DNA from: [Clostridium] aminophilum DSM 10710
GTDB taxonomy: Bacteria; Bacillota; Clostridia; Lachnospirales; Lachnospiraceae
NCBI RefSeq assembly: GCF_000711825.1
Contig: NZ_JONJ01000003.1
Span: 62,001-126,000, forward strand
Direction of reading: 5' to 3'
Length of the DNA: 64,000 nt
The position numbers and the translations under genes are program-made. The notes beneath the pieces are model-generated. The model searched no databases. It worked only from the letters and a program-made list of their open reading frames with translations, and was not told the origin of the DNA. Shown here one piece after another: positions 51,003 to 60,013 of this stretch. Position 1 is the first letter of the stretch. Each line of letters opens with the position of its first letter.

Positions 51003-52288
51003 TGGCTGAACTGATTGATATCGAAGAAAAGAGAGAAAAACTGATTCTCTGTGCGGTATGCACGGGAGAAACGGCGGAAGCGGAGGAGTCCCTGGATGAG
51101 CTGGCGGAACTCTGCGATACCGCGGGGGCGGTCACACTCGGAAGAGTAATTCAGAATCTGGACTGCCCGAGCAAAGCGACGTATTTCGGAAAAGGCAAGG
51201 TGGAGGAGATCCGTCTTCTGGCTCTGCAGCTCGGCGCGACGGGAATTGTGTGTGACGATGAGCTTTCCCCGGCGCAGCTCCGCAATCTGGAAGATGCACT
51301 GGACATGAAGGTGATGGACCGCACCATGGTTATCCTGGACATTTTTGCAGACCATGCGATCACCAGCGAGGGAAAGATTCAGGTTGAGCTGGCTCAGCTC
51401 AAATACCGTGCCATCCGCCTCACCGGTTTCCGTGATTACCTCTCCCGACTCGGCGGAGGAATCGGAACCAGAGGACCGGGTGAGAAAAAGCTGGAGGTGG
51501 ACCGGAGACGGATCCATGACCGGATTGGTCAGCTGAAAGCGGAACTCAAAGATGTCGAGCGCCACCGGGAAGAATCCAGAAAGCAGAGAAAGAGCGGATA
51601 TACGCTGAGCTGCGCGATTGTCGGATATACGAACGCCGGCAAATCGACACTGCTGAATACTCTGACCGGGGCCGGAATTCTCGCGGAAGACAAGCTCTTT
51701 GCGACGCTGGATCCGACCACAAGGGCGATGGAACTGGACGGGGGACAGACGGTTCTTCTGACGGATACCGTCGGATTTATCCGTAAGCTCCCGCATAATC
51801 TGGTCGACGCGTTCCGCAGTACGCTCGAGGAGGCAAAATACAGCGACATCATTATCCATGTGGCAGACTGCACGAATCCGCAGGTGGAAGCGCAGATGCA
51901 CACAGTGTATGAAACACTCCGGGAACTCGGGATCGGTGACCGTCCGGTGGTCACGGTCTTTAATAAGATCGACCGGGAAGGTGCGCCGGATGTGATCAAG
52001 GATCTGAACGCGGATTATACGGTTCGTCTCTCGGCAAAGACCGGAGAGGGCGTCGAAGAGCTGAAGGACATTCTGGGAATGATTCTTCGCTCCAGAAGGG
52101 TTTATCTGGAAGAGGTGTACGGATACAACGAGGCCGGCATTGTCCAGAAAATCCGGAAAAACGGTCAGCTTCTGAGCGAGGAGTATGCGGAAGACGGCAT
52201 TCACGTTACGGCATATGTTCCGGCCGAACTGTTTGGAACGCTGATCCGGAAAAAAGACGCGGAAAAGGACGGCAATAAGGACGAATAA
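51002..52288 (+). CDS. hflX: Ribosome-associated GTPase HflX
   Basis: 428 residues; ATG overlapping the preceding stop. HflX splits stalled 70S ribosomes. N-terminal GTP-binding-associated domain (TLGRVIQNLDCPSKATYFGKGKVEEI), then a coiled coil with GGGIGTRGPGEKKLEVDRR, a family hallmark. G domain: G1 GYTNAGKSTLLNTLTG, G3 DTVGFIRKLP, G4 NKID, G5 SAKTGEG. Complete in length. No strong terminator before the next gene, but a possible promoter lies at 52333. Confidence 0.97.
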   Translation: MAELIDIEEKREKLILCAVCTGETAEAEESLDELAELCDTAGAVTLGRVIQNLDCPSKATYFGKGKVEEIRLLALQLGATGIVCDDELSPAQLRNLEDALDMKVMDRTMVILDIFADHAITSEGKIQVELAQLKYRAIRLTGFRDYLSRLGGGIGTRGPGEKKLEVDRRRIHDRIGQLKAELKDVERHREESRKQRKSGYTLSCAIVGYTNAGKSTLLNTLTGAGILAEDKLFATLDPTTRAMELDGGQTVLLTDTVGFIRKLPHNLVDAFRSTLEEAKYSDIIIHVADCTNPQVEAQMHTVYETLRELGIGDRPVVTVFNKIDREGAPDVIKDLNADYTVRLSAKTGEGVEELKDILGMILRSRRVYLEEVYGYNEAGIVQKIRKNGQLLSEEYAEDGIHVTAYVPAELFGTLIRKKDAEKDGNKDE

Positions 52289-52332
52289 AAGAGGCTTTGG
52301 CGAAAAAAATGAACGAAAAAAAGCACTGTTGC

Positions 52333-52361
52333 TTGATATGAACCGCAATTTATGGTACATA
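52333..52361 (+). promoter_or_regulatory. Possible promoter of the NSS symporter
   Basis: TTGATA (52333-52338), a 17-bp spacer and TACATA (52356-52361), about 45 nt before the ATG. The -10 box is poor, so this is tentative. Confidence 0.4.
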
Positions 52362-52404
52362 TTGAAAATGCATATAGTGTTTCGCTTTAAAGGGGAAAAG
52401 AAAA

Positions 52405-53772
52405 ATGGGTAGAGAAAAATTTGCGTCGCGCCTCGGATTCATTCTGATCTCGGCCGGATGTGCAATCGGACTGGGAAATGTATGGAGATTCCCGTATATT
52501 GTCGGACAGTACGGCGGAGCAGCGTTTGTATTGCTTTATCTGGCCTGCCTTGTGCTTCTCGGTCTTCCGGTCATTGTGATGGAGTACGCCGTCGGGCGTG
52601 CGAGTCAGAAGAGCATTGCGCTTTCGTTTGAGCAGATCGAGCCGAAGGGATCGAAATGGCATGTTTACAAATGGTTCGGCATGGCCGGCAACTATCTTCT
52701 GATGATGTATTATACGACCATCACCGGATGGCTTCTGTACTATTTTGTGAAGATGATCCGCGGTGATTTCAACGGTCTGGATTCCGAGGGGGTCGGAGCG
52801 CAGTTCACGGGAATGCTCGGACAGCCGGAGATCATGGTCGGCTTTATGATTGCGGCGGTGACGATCGGTTTCGCCATCTGCTCGAAGGGACTGCAGAACG
52901 GCGTGGAGCGAATCACAAAGTTCATGATGCTTCTGCTGCTGTGCCTGATGGTGGTTCTGGCGATCAATTCCGCTGTAATTCCGGGAGGAAAAGCGGGACT
53001 GGAATTCTACCTGAAGCCCGATTTCGGAAAGATCCGTGACGCGGGAATCGGCTCTGTCCTCTTTGCGGCGTTCGGACAGGCGTTCTTCACGCTCAGCATC
53101 GGTATCGGTGCCATGGCGATCTTCGGAAGCTACATCGGAAAAGAGAGAAGACTGACCGGAGAGGCGGTCAATGTGCTTCTTCTGGATACCTTTGTTGCGT
53201 TCATGTCCGGACTGATCATTTTCCCGGCCTGCGCGGCATACGGTGTCGAGGCAAATGCCGGCCCGGGCCTGATCTTTGTGACACTGCCGAATGTATTCAA
53301 TCATATGCCGTTCGGACAGTTCTGGGGCTCTCTCTTCTTTGTATTTATGAGTTTTGCCGCACTTTCCACGGAGGTCGCGGTATTCCAGAACATTATTTCG
53401 TTTGCTACGGATCTGACCGGTTGCAGCGTGAAAAAAGCCTGCGCGATCAACTATCCGGTCATCGTTCTGCTGTCACTTCCGTGTACACTTGGATATAACG
53501 TGCTCAGCTTTATCCAGCCTCTCGGTGCGGGATCGACCGTTCTCGATTTTGAGGACTTCATCGTCAGCAACAATCTCCTTCCGATCGGAAGTCTGGTTTA
53601 TCTCATGTTCTGCACTGCAAGCTTTGGATGGGGCTATCAGAATTTTGAGAAAGAGGCCAATGAAGGAATGGGAATTTCGTTTCCGAAATCTTCCCGCCTC
53701 TATGTTACCTACCTCTGTCCGTTGATTCTGATGTGCATCTTCGTTCAGGGATACATTGCGTTGTTTGCGTAA
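52405..53772 (+). CDS. Sodium-dependent amino-acid/neurotransmitter symporter family (NSS) protein
   Basis: 455 residues; ATG at 52405 with AAAGGGGAAAAG upstream. NSS proteins import amino acids (for example Trp, Leu, Tyr) with sodium. The first TM carries the family motif GNVWRFPYIVGQYGGAAFVLLYLACLVLLGLPVIVMEYAVGR, with the unwound substrate-binding helix GNVWRFPY. About eleven to twelve helices. The sodium-site region on TM8 is represented by FVFMSFAALSTEVAVFQNI. The substrate cannot be decided. Single gene followed by a strong terminator. Confidence 0.94.
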   Translation: MGREKFASRLGFILISAGCAIGLGNVWRFPYIVGQYGGAAFVLLYLACLVLLGLPVIVMEYAVGRASQKSIALSFEQIEPKGSKWHVYKWFGMAGNYLLMMYYTTITGWLLYYFVKMIRGDFNGLDSEGVGAQFTGMLGQPEIMVGFMIAAVTIGFAICSKGLQNGVERITKFMMLLLLCLMVVLAINSAVIPGGKAGLEFYLKPDFGKIRDAGIGSVLFAAFGQAFFTLSIGIGAMAIFGSYIGKERRLTGEAVNVLLLDTFVAFMSGLIIFPACAAYGVEANAGPGLIFVTLPNVFNHMPFGQFWGSLFFVFMSFAALSTEVAVFQNIISFATDLTGCSVKKACAINYPVIVLLSLPCTLGYNVLSFIQPLGAGSTVLDFEDFIVSNNLLPIGSLVYLMFCTASFGWGYQNFEKEANEGMGISFPKSSRLYVTYLCPLILMCIFVQGYIALFA

Positions 53773-53880
53773 GGCGGGAAACAGAGAAAAAGAACAGAGA
53801 GCAGAAAAGCGGACGGCATCAGCCGGATGCGGGACTGCCGGCTGTTGCAGAAATGATTAAAACAGAAAATGAAATTGAGA

Positions 53881-53914
53881 ATACCCCGGCCGGGAAAAGG
53901 CCGGGGTATTTTAT
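53881..53914 (+). terminator. Strong terminator after the NSS symporter
   Basis: A perfect 11-bp stem ATACCCCGGCC with GGCCGGGGTAT and loop GGGAAAA, followed by TTTATG. From 53915 to 54321 I see no gene, only AT-rich sequence with short frames lacking ribosome sites. Confidence 0.92.
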
Positions 53915-54321
53915 GCGGCGGGTATATTATGCGGCCAGGTATTTCTTTGCGGCCGGAGGGTTTCTTTTCAGGCGTCTGGAGGATCAAAGAATGCCTGTTT
54001 ATGGGAGGGTTGATTATTTTTTTGGACGATTGTTCAGGCCGGATCATCCGGAATCATGGATTTTGCGGGAAACCGGATACGAATCATGAGAGGACAAAAA
54101 AACAGATATTGATGATGGATAATATGATTGAGTAAAAAATGAGGAGCAAAAAAGGAGGGGGATTGTTAAAAAATAAATATAAACTTTTTCTGAAAAACGT
54201 CGATATAAACATAGCACATTTTGGGGTTCCGTATCATGGACTCTGTTCCATAACACGGAATACTGAAAAACATTGTATCAAATTAAATACATCTTTCCTT
54301 GAGATGGAAGTTAACGTTACA

Positions 54322-54350
54322 TTGTTAAAATTTTATTCTTATGATATACT
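54322..54350 (+). promoter_or_regulatory. Promoter of the rnf operon
   Basis: TTGTTA (54322-54327), a 17-bp spacer and TATACT (54345-54350), 94 nt before the rnfC start. Confidence 0.78.
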
Positions 54351-54443
54351 CAAATGTGCGTAAATATGCGATTTTTCTGCTTTTTCTTAGGGGGATGCAG
54401 AAAATACAGCAAGAAAAATCCAAAAAGAAAGAAGGGTTAATTG

Positions 54444-55799
54444 ATGGGTTTGGCTACGTTTATTGGTGGCGTTCATCCCTTTGAGGGAAAGGAACTGTCC
54501 CAGGATCGACCGATCCAGGTTCTGGAGCCGCAGAAGGGCGAAGAGATGGTATTTCCGCTGTCTCAGCACATCGGAGCTCCGGCAAAACCGCTGGTACAGG
54601 TTGGCGACCGCGTTCTTAAAGGTCAGATCATCGCAGAGCCGGGTGGCTTTATCTCAGCAAATGTGCTGAGTTCCGTATCCGGTACTGTCAAGAAGATTGA
54701 ACCGAGACTGGTTGCGAATGGTGCAAAAGTGAATTCCATCATCGTTGAGAATGATGGAGAAGAAGAGGCGATTGAGCACTTTGGCGAGGATCGTGATTAC
54801 ACGAAGCTTTCCAAGGAGGAGATCGTTCAGATCGTTAAGGATGCCGGCATTACCGGTCTCGGAGGCGCAGGCTTCCCGACTCACGTAAAGCTCGCTCCGA
54901 AGGATCCGAGCAAGATCGATTATGTAATCGTAAACGGCGCAGAGTGCGAGCCGTATCTTACCAGCGATTATCGTCTCATGATGGAGCAGCCGGAGAAAAT
55001 TGTCGGCGGTGTAAAAGTTATGCTGTCTCTCTTTGAGAATGCAAAAGGCGTGATCGGTATCGAGAACAACAAGCCGGAAGCAATCAAGAAGCTGAAAGAG
55101 ATGGTTAAGGATGAGCCGAGAATCGAAGTCTGCGAGCTTCTGACAAAGTATCCGCAGGGTGGTGAGCGTACGCTGATCAAGGCGGTAACCGGCCGAGAGA
55201 TCAGTTCCGCAAAGCTTCCGGCAGATGCGGGATGCATCGTTGACAACACCGATACCGTTGTTTCCATCTACAATGCTGTCTGTAAGACAACACCGCTGAT
55301 CCGTAAGATCATTACCGTGACCGGTGATGCGGTTACCACACCTCAGAACTTCGAAGTTCGTCTCGGAACAAACTACCAGAGACTGGTAGAGGCTGCCGGC
55401 GGCTTCAAGACTCAGCCTGAGAAAATGCTCTCCGGCGGACCGATGATGGGACAGGCTCTGTTCACCATCGATTTCCCGGTTGCCAAGACTTCCTCTGCCC
55501 TGACCACATTCACCAAGGATGAGGTTGCGGCAAATGCTCCGTCTGCATGTATCCGCTGCGGAAGATGTGTTGAGGTATGTCCGGAGCATCTCGTACCGGT
55601 AATGATGATGAAGGCTTCCGAGCGTCAGAACCTGGATGACTTCACCGCTCTGTACGGTATGGAGTGTGTAGAGTGCGGTTCCTGTGCATTTATCTGCCCG
55701 GCTCACCGTCCGCTCACACAGGCGTTCAAGCAGATGCGTAAGGCAGTAGGCGCTGCAAGAGCAGCAAGAGCAAAGGCTGCAGCAGAAGCAAAAAACTAA
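54444..55799 (+). CDS. rnfC: Rnf complex subunit C (ferredoxin:NAD oxidoreductase, NADH-binding peripheral subunit)
   Basis: 451 residues from ATG 54444 (the TTG at 54441 is one codon earlier). RnfC is the peripheral flavin/iron-sulfur subunit that contacts NAD. Motifs: FPLSQHIGAPAKPLVQVGDRVLKGQIIAEP, GLGGAGFPTHVKLAP (GxGGxGFPT, the NADH/FMN-type loop), NGAECEPYLTSDYRLMME, GLPVL-type SLBB region, and two [4Fe-4S] sites CIRCGRCVEVCPEHL and CVECGSCAFICPAHRP. Ala-rich C-terminus. First gene of rnfCDGEAB, the normal order. The complex pumps Na+ or H+ while moving electrons from ferredoxin to NAD. Confidence 0.96.
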   Translation: MGLATFIGGVHPFEGKELSQDRPIQVLEPQKGEEMVFPLSQHIGAPAKPLVQVGDRVLKGQIIAEPGGFISANVLSSVSGTVKKIEPRLVANGAKVNSIIVENDGEEEAIEHFGEDRDYTKLSKEEIVQIVKDAGITGLGGAGFPTHVKLAPKDPSKIDYVIVNGAECEPYLTSDYRLMMEQPEKIVGGVKVMLSLFENAKGVIGIENNKPEAIKKLKEMVKDEPRIEVCELLTKYPQGGERTLIKAVTGREISSAKLPADAGCIVDNTDTVVSIYNAVCKTTPLIRKIITVTGDAVTTPQNFEVRLGTNYQRLVEAAGGFKTQPEKMLSGGPMMGQALFTIDFPVAKTSSALTTFTKDEVAANAPSACIRCGRCVEVCPEHLVPVMMMKASERQNLDDFTALYGMECVECGSCAFICPAHRPLTQAFKQMRKAVGAARAARAKAAAEAKN

Positions 55800-55815
55800 G
55801 GAGAGGTGAAGAATA

Positions 55816-56799
55816 ATGGAAAAGTTTTATAATGTATCGTCATCGCCTCACGTTAGAAGCAAGACTTCTACGCAGAACCTTATGCTCGACGTGATCATTG
55901 CGATGATCCCGACCTCAATCTGGGGTATCTACCATTTTGGAATGAACTCGCTGGTGATTCTCGTTGCGACTGTCGCAGCGTGCGTACTCACTGAGCTTGT
56001 ATATCAGAAGGCAATGCATAAGCCGGTTACCATCGCGGACCTGAGTGCCGTTGTTACCGGTATGATCCTTGCCCTGAATATGCCGCCGCAGGTTCCGGTA
56101 TGGATTCCGGTATTCGGCGGAGTGTTCGCAATCCTCGTTGTAAAGCAGCTTTACGGCGGACTTGGACAGAACTTCATGAACCCGGCACTGGCAGCAAGAT
56201 GCTTCCTGCTGATCTCCTTTGCGACCTTCATGAACAACTTCTCCTTCTCCAACGGAGCAGCTTCCTTCGACTCCGTATCCGGTGCTACACCGCTTGCATC
56301 CCTTCGTGCAATTCACAAGGGTGCAGAGGCAGCTTCCGTATACAGCCTTCAGGATCTCTTCATCGGAAATACACCGGGAACCATCGGTGAGGTATCCGCT
56401 GTTGCACTTCTGATCGGAGGCATTTACCTCATCGTCCGGAAGGTAATCAGCTGGAGAATTCCGGTATGCTATATCGGAACATTTGCAGTTCTGACCTTCC
56501 TTTTCGGCGGCTTTGATGCAAACTATGTGATCTCTGAGGTTTGTGCCGGCGGTCTGATCTTCGGTGCATTCTTTATGGCAACAGACTATGTTACCAGCCC
56601 GATCACCGAGAAGGGACAGTATGTATTCGGTGCTGTTCTTGGTCTCTTCACCTGCATCTTCCGTCTGAAGGGTGCTTCTCCGGAGGGCGTTTCTTATGCG
56701 ATCATCCTGAGCAATCTGCTCGTTCCGCTGATCGAGAGAATCACAATGCCGGTAGCATTCGGTATCGAGAAAGTTAAGAAGGAGGAGAAGAAGGCATGA
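55816..56799 (+). CDS. rnfD: Rnf complex subunit D (membrane flavoprotein)
   Basis: 327 residues; ATG at 55816 (GGAGAGG upstream). About nine to ten membrane segments. SSSPHVRSKTSTQNLMLDVIIAMIPTSIWGIYHFG is a typical start. The covalently bound FMN site is visible as DSVSGATPLASL (SGAT, flavinylated Thr). Ends in lysine-rich KVKKEEKKA. Overlaps rnfG by 4 nt. Confidence 0.96.
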   Translation: MEKFYNVSSSPHVRSKTSTQNLMLDVIIAMIPTSIWGIYHFGMNSLVILVATVAACVLTELVYQKAMHKPVTIADLSAVVTGMILALNMPPQVPVWIPVFGGVFAILVVKQLYGGLGQNFMNPALAARCFLLISFATFMNNFSFSNGAASFDSVSGATPLASLRAIHKGAEAASVYSLQDLFIGNTPGTIGEVSAVALLIGGIYLIVRKVISWRIPVCYIGTFAVLTFLFGGFDANYVISEVCAGGLIFGAFFMATDYVTSPITEKGQYVFGAVLGLFTCIFRLKGASPEGVSYAIILSNLLVPLIERITMPVAFGIEKVKKEEKKA

Positions 56800-57398
56800 A
56801 CAAGGGAATCATTCATGACGCACTGGTCCTCTTTGCGATCACACTGATCGCTGGTTTCGCACTGGGCGCGGTTCACGAGGTAACACTCGCACCGATCCAG
56901 GCCTCCAAGAAGGCAGCGGCAACAAAGACATATCAGGAAGTATTTGCAGATGCAGCTTCCTTTGGCGACACGGTTGTTGTTTCCGATTCTGATTCTGCGG
57001 CTGCGGTTGCAGGCAATGATTTCGGCAAGGTTACCGTAAATGATTACATGGAAGCTCTCGATGCGAGCGGCGCGAAGATCGGATATGTTGTGTCCGCAAC
57101 TTCCGGCGACGGTTACAAGGGTCCGATTCAGGTTGCTGTCGGAATCAATAATGACGGACAGATCACCGGTATCGGCTTCCTGACCATCGATGAGACACCG
57201 GGACTTGGTATGAAGGCAAAGGATCCGGAATTCAAGGATCAGTTTGCAGGCAAGGATGCACAGTTCTTTGAACTTTCCAAGACCGGCGCTTCCGCTGACA
57301 ATCAGATCAACTGCATCAGCGGTGCGACCTTCAGTTCCAAGGCAACCATGAACGCAGTAAACGCAGCAGTCGCATTCAGCAAGACGCTTGCGAAATAA
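56796..57398 (+). CDS. rnfG: Rnf complex subunit G (periplasmic-side FMN protein)
   Basis: 200 residues; ATG overlaps rnfD by 4 nt. An N-terminal membrane helix (ALVLFAITLIAGFALGAVHE) is followed by an FMN_bind domain. GYKGPIQVAVGINNDGQITGIGFLTIDETPGLGMKA is the core, and CISGATFSSKATMNAV carries the flavinylation motif SGATxSS with Thr as attachment site. Confidence 0.96.
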   Translation: MNKGIIHDALVLFAITLIAGFALGAVHEVTLAPIQASKKAAATKTYQEVFADAASFGDTVVVSDSDSAAAVAGNDFGKVTVNDYMEALDASGAKIGYVVSATSGDGYKGPIQVAVGINNDGQITGIGFLTIDETPGLGMKAKDPEFKDQFAGKDAQFFELSKTGASADNQINCISGATFSSKATMNAVNAAVAFSKTLAK

Positions 57399-57416
57399 TA
57401 AGGGAGGGAGAGAAAA

Positions 57417-58100
57417 ATGAATAAATACGCAGAACGTATCTATAACGGCGTATGGAAAGAAAATCCGACATTTGTTCAGATGCTCGGACTCTGCCCGACC
57501 CTTGCGGTAACCACATCCGCTATCAATGGCGTCGGCATGGGCGTATCCAGTACGGCCGTTCTGGTTCTCGCGAACCTGCTGATTTCAGCACTCAGAAATA
57601 TGATCCCGGGCCGTGTTCGTCTTCCTGCCGAGATTGTAGTCGTAGCATCTCTCGTAACTGTCGTAGATATGCTTATGGCAGGTTTCACACCGGCACTGTA
57701 CTCCGCACTTGGTCTGTACATTCCGCTGATCGTAGTTAACTGTATCATCCTTGGCCGTGCAGAGGCTTATGCGATGAAGAATTCTCCGATCCCGTCTCTC
57801 TTTGACGGTCTCGGAATGGGTATCGGATTCACCTTCGGTCTTGTAGCTCTGGGCGCTCTTCGTGAGCTCTTCGGCGCAGGTACCGTATTCGGTATTCAGG
57901 TAATGCCGGCCGGCTTCACACCGATCTCCATCATGATCCTTGCACCGGGCGCATTCTTCGTTATCGCAGTACTCACTGCACTTCAGAACAAACTGAAGGC
58001 ACCGAGCGCAACCAATGTCCGTGAAGACGGTATGACCGGCGACGGCATGGCTGTTACAGGTTTCAAGGCACACAGCGACAAGCCGGATATGGCAGAATAA
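57417..58100 (+). CDS. rnfE: Rnf complex subunit E (membrane)
   Basis: 227 residues; ATG at 57417 (AGGGAGGGAG upstream). About six membrane segments. Conserved start NGVWKENPTFVQMLGLCPTLAVTTSAINGVGMG and NCIILGRAEAYAMKNSPIPSLFDGLGMGIGFTFGL. The two Cys (LGLCPTL and NCIILGR) coordinate the iron-sulfur centre shared with RnfA in the membrane, by family knowledge. C-terminal ~25 residues are hydrophilic. Confidence 0.96.
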   Translation: MNKYAERIYNGVWKENPTFVQMLGLCPTLAVTTSAINGVGMGVSSTAVLVLANLLISALRNMIPGRVRLPAEIVVVASLVTVVDMLMAGFTPALYSALGLYIPLIVVNCIILGRAEAYAMKNSPIPSLFDGLGMGIGFTFGLVALGALRELFGAGTVFGIQVMPAGFTPISIMILAPGAFFVIAVLTALQNKLKAPSATNVREDGMTGDGMAVTGFKAHSDKPDMAE

Positions 58101-58117
58101 GGAGGGGAGGATAAATT

Positions 58118-58693
58118 ATGAATTTACTTATTATCGCGATTACCTCCGCACTGGTTTCGAACGTAGTCCTGAGCCAGTTCCTTGGTATCTGCTCATTTGT
58201 CGGCGTATCCAAGAGCCTTAAGAACTCCGCAGGTATGGGCGGCGCCGTTATCTTTGTAACCTTTATCGCTTCAACCGTTGCAGCACTTCTCTACAAATTC
58301 GTTCTCAGCCCGCTGGGACTGGATTATCTGAGAACCATCGTATTCATCCTGGTAATCGCTGCTCTGGTTCAGATCGTTGAGATGTTCATGAAGAAGACCA
58401 TGAAGAGCCTCTACAACGCTCTCGGTGTATATCTTCCGCTGATCACCACAAACTGTGCCGTACTTGGTGTGGCAATCTCCAATGTTAACAACGGATACAG
58501 CTTTGTTGAGAGTATCGTGAACGGTGTCGGCACCGCAATCGGCTACCTCATTTCCATCTGCCTGCTCGCAGGTATTCGTGAGCACCTTGAGGGAAATGAC
58601 GTTCCGTATTCCTTCCAGGGAATGCCGATCGTTCTGGTAACTGCAGGTCTGATGGCGATTGCATTTTTCGGATTTTCCGGATTACAGCTGTAA
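58118..58693 (+). CDS. rnfA: Rnf complex subunit A (membrane)
   Basis: 191 residues; ATG at 58118 (GGAGGGGAGG upstream). Six membrane segments. Start LLIIAITSALVSNVVLSQFLGICSFVGVSKSLKNSAGMG is typical; LGVYLPLITTNCAVLGVAI holds the second Cys of the membrane iron-sulfur site with RnfE. Inverted topology relative to rnfE (homologous half). Confidence 0.97.
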   Translation: MNLLIIAITSALVSNVVLSQFLGICSFVGVSKSLKNSAGMGGAVIFVTFIASTVAALLYKFVLSPLGLDYLRTIVFILVIAALVQIVEMFMKKTMKSLYNALGVYLPLITTNCAVLGVAISNVNNGYSFVESIVNGVGTAIGYLISICLLAGIREHLEGNDVPYSFQGMPIVLVTAGLMAIAFFGFSGLQL

Positions 58694-58708
58694 AAGGAGG
58701 AGACGAAA

Positions 58709-59626
58709 ATGAATACAGTGATGATCATTACTTCCATGCTGGTAGTTGCAGCAGTCGGAATCGTCGTTGGTTTCGGCCTTGGAATCTTCGGTGAGAAGTT
58801 CAAGGTTGAGGTCGATGAAAAAGAAGCAGCAGTTCGTGAAGCTCTTCCGGGCAACAACTGCGGTGCCTGCGGTTTTGCAGGATGTGACGCGATGGCAAAA
58901 GCGATTGCGTCAGGTCAGGCAGCAGTAAACGGATGTCCGGTCGGCGGTGACGGAGTTGCGGCTCTGATCGCGGATATCATGGGCGTTCAGGCGGAAGCGG
59001 CAGATAAGAAGGTTGCATATGTAAGATGCTCCGGCACCTGCGATGCGACCAAGGCAAAGTATAACTATTCCGGTATCAAAGATTGCCGTATGGCGACCGT
59101 AGTTCCGGGTGCCGGCGATAAGGCATGCAGCGTCGGATGTATGGGATTTGGTTCCTGCGTTCAGGCCTGCGAGTTTGATGCTATTCACGTAGTAAACGGT
59201 GTTGCCGTTGTCGACAAGGATGCCTGCAAGGCCTGCGGTAAGTGTATCGATGCCTGCCCGCAGAAGCTTATTCAGCTTGTTCCGTATAAGCAGGATACTT
59301 TCGTTCGCTGCGTGAACAAGGACAAGGGACCGGCTGTCAAGGCGGTATGTTCCAACGGATGTATCGGATGCACGCTCTGCACAAAGCAGTGTAAGTTCGA
59401 CGCGATCCACATGGACGGCGGCGTAGCAGTCATCGACTACTCCAAGTGTAAGAACTGCGGCCTCTGTGCTGCTGTTTGCCCGGCAAAGGTTATTCAGCAT
59501 CCGAAGGCTGAGCAGCTTCGCGAGGCGATTGCAAAGAAGAAGGCAGCAGATGCTGCAAAGAAGAAAGCAGAGCTTGAGGCTGCAAAGGCCGCAGAGGCTG
59601 CTGAGGCTCCGAAGACAGAGGCATAA
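58709..59626 (+). CDS. rnfB: Rnf complex subunit B (multi-ferredoxin electron entry)
   Basis: 305 residues; ATG at 58709 (AAAGGAGGAG upstream). One N-terminal helix, then the FeS domain NNCGACGFAGCDAMA...NGCPVGG. These are followed by further ferredoxin-type clusters: CSVGCMGFGSCVQACEF, CKACGKCIDACPQ, CIGCTLCTKQC and CKNCGLCAAVCPA. It accepts electrons from reduced ferredoxin. The C-terminal ~40 residues are Ala/Lys/Glu rich. Such multi-cluster RnfB proteins are typical of Clostridia. A strong terminator follows, ending the operon. Confidence 0.97.
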   Translation: MNTVMIITSMLVVAAVGIVVGFGLGIFGEKFKVEVDEKEAAVREALPGNNCGACGFAGCDAMAKAIASGQAAVNGCPVGGDGVAALIADIMGVQAEAADKKVAYVRCSGTCDATKAKYNYSGIKDCRMATVVPGAGDKACSVGCMGFGSCVQACEFDAIHVVNGVAVVDKDACKACGKCIDACPQKLIQLVPYKQDTFVRCVNKDKGPAVKAVCSNGCIGCTLCTKQCKFDAIHMDGGVAVIDYSKCKNCGLCAAVCPAKVIQHPKAEQLREAIAKKKAADAAKKKAELEAAKAAEAAEAPKTEA

Positions 59627-59662
59627 GGTTTCTGACGGAGAAAAACCGAATATATTATTCAC

Positions 59663-59695
59663 ACGGCTCCCCGGGATTCCCGGGGGGCCGTTTTT
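59663..59695 (+). terminator. Terminator of the rnf operon
   Basis: A GC-rich stem (CGGCTCCCCGG with CCGGGGGGCCG, one bulge or mismatch) followed by TTTTT. Confidence 0.9.
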
Positions 59696-59744
59696 GGGGA
59701 ATTGGCAGAGAGTGAATTTTTTGCCGATTCCTATTTTTTCGCTT

Positions 59745-59800
59745 TTTTGTAGGAAACTCCTCTGAGATTTCCTATGGCATAAAACCTCTCCGCGAGGATG
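59745..59800 (+). repeat. Dispersed hairpin repeat, family 1, copy C
   Basis: A diverged copy: GTAGGAAACTC with GAGATTTCCTATG, then the tail AAAACCTCTCCGCGAGGATG. About 50 nt downstream of the rnf terminator. It shares the tail pattern CTCCGCGAGGATG with copies B and D. Confidence 0.68.
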
Positions 59801-59903
59801 TGCGCTTCTGTAGAAATCCACTAAACCCGGAAACACCAGCTGCATCACGATATTTTATTCCGGATAAACGGGAGCGGCAGGAATGAAGGAGAACGAAATT
59901 CTG

Positions 59904-59912
59904 TGTTATACT
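59904..59912 (+). promoter_or_regulatory. Extended -10 promoter candidate before the EamA-type gene
   Basis: TGTTATACT (TG-n-TATACT) with no good -35; about 100 nt before the ATG at 60014. Confidence 0.4.
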
Positions 59913-60013
59913 GAAAAAGCAGGCACGGGAAGCCGACAAGTATTTTCAGATTCCTGCCGGGTGGGAACCTGCCGGAAAACAGGTATCAAAGCATATTTGA
60001 TGGAGGAAAAAAG

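Noticed and set aside
53869-54363. Short frames between the NSS symporter terminator and the rnf promoter
   Set aside because: They overlap the terminator or promoter, lack good ribosome sites and have no recognisable sequence.
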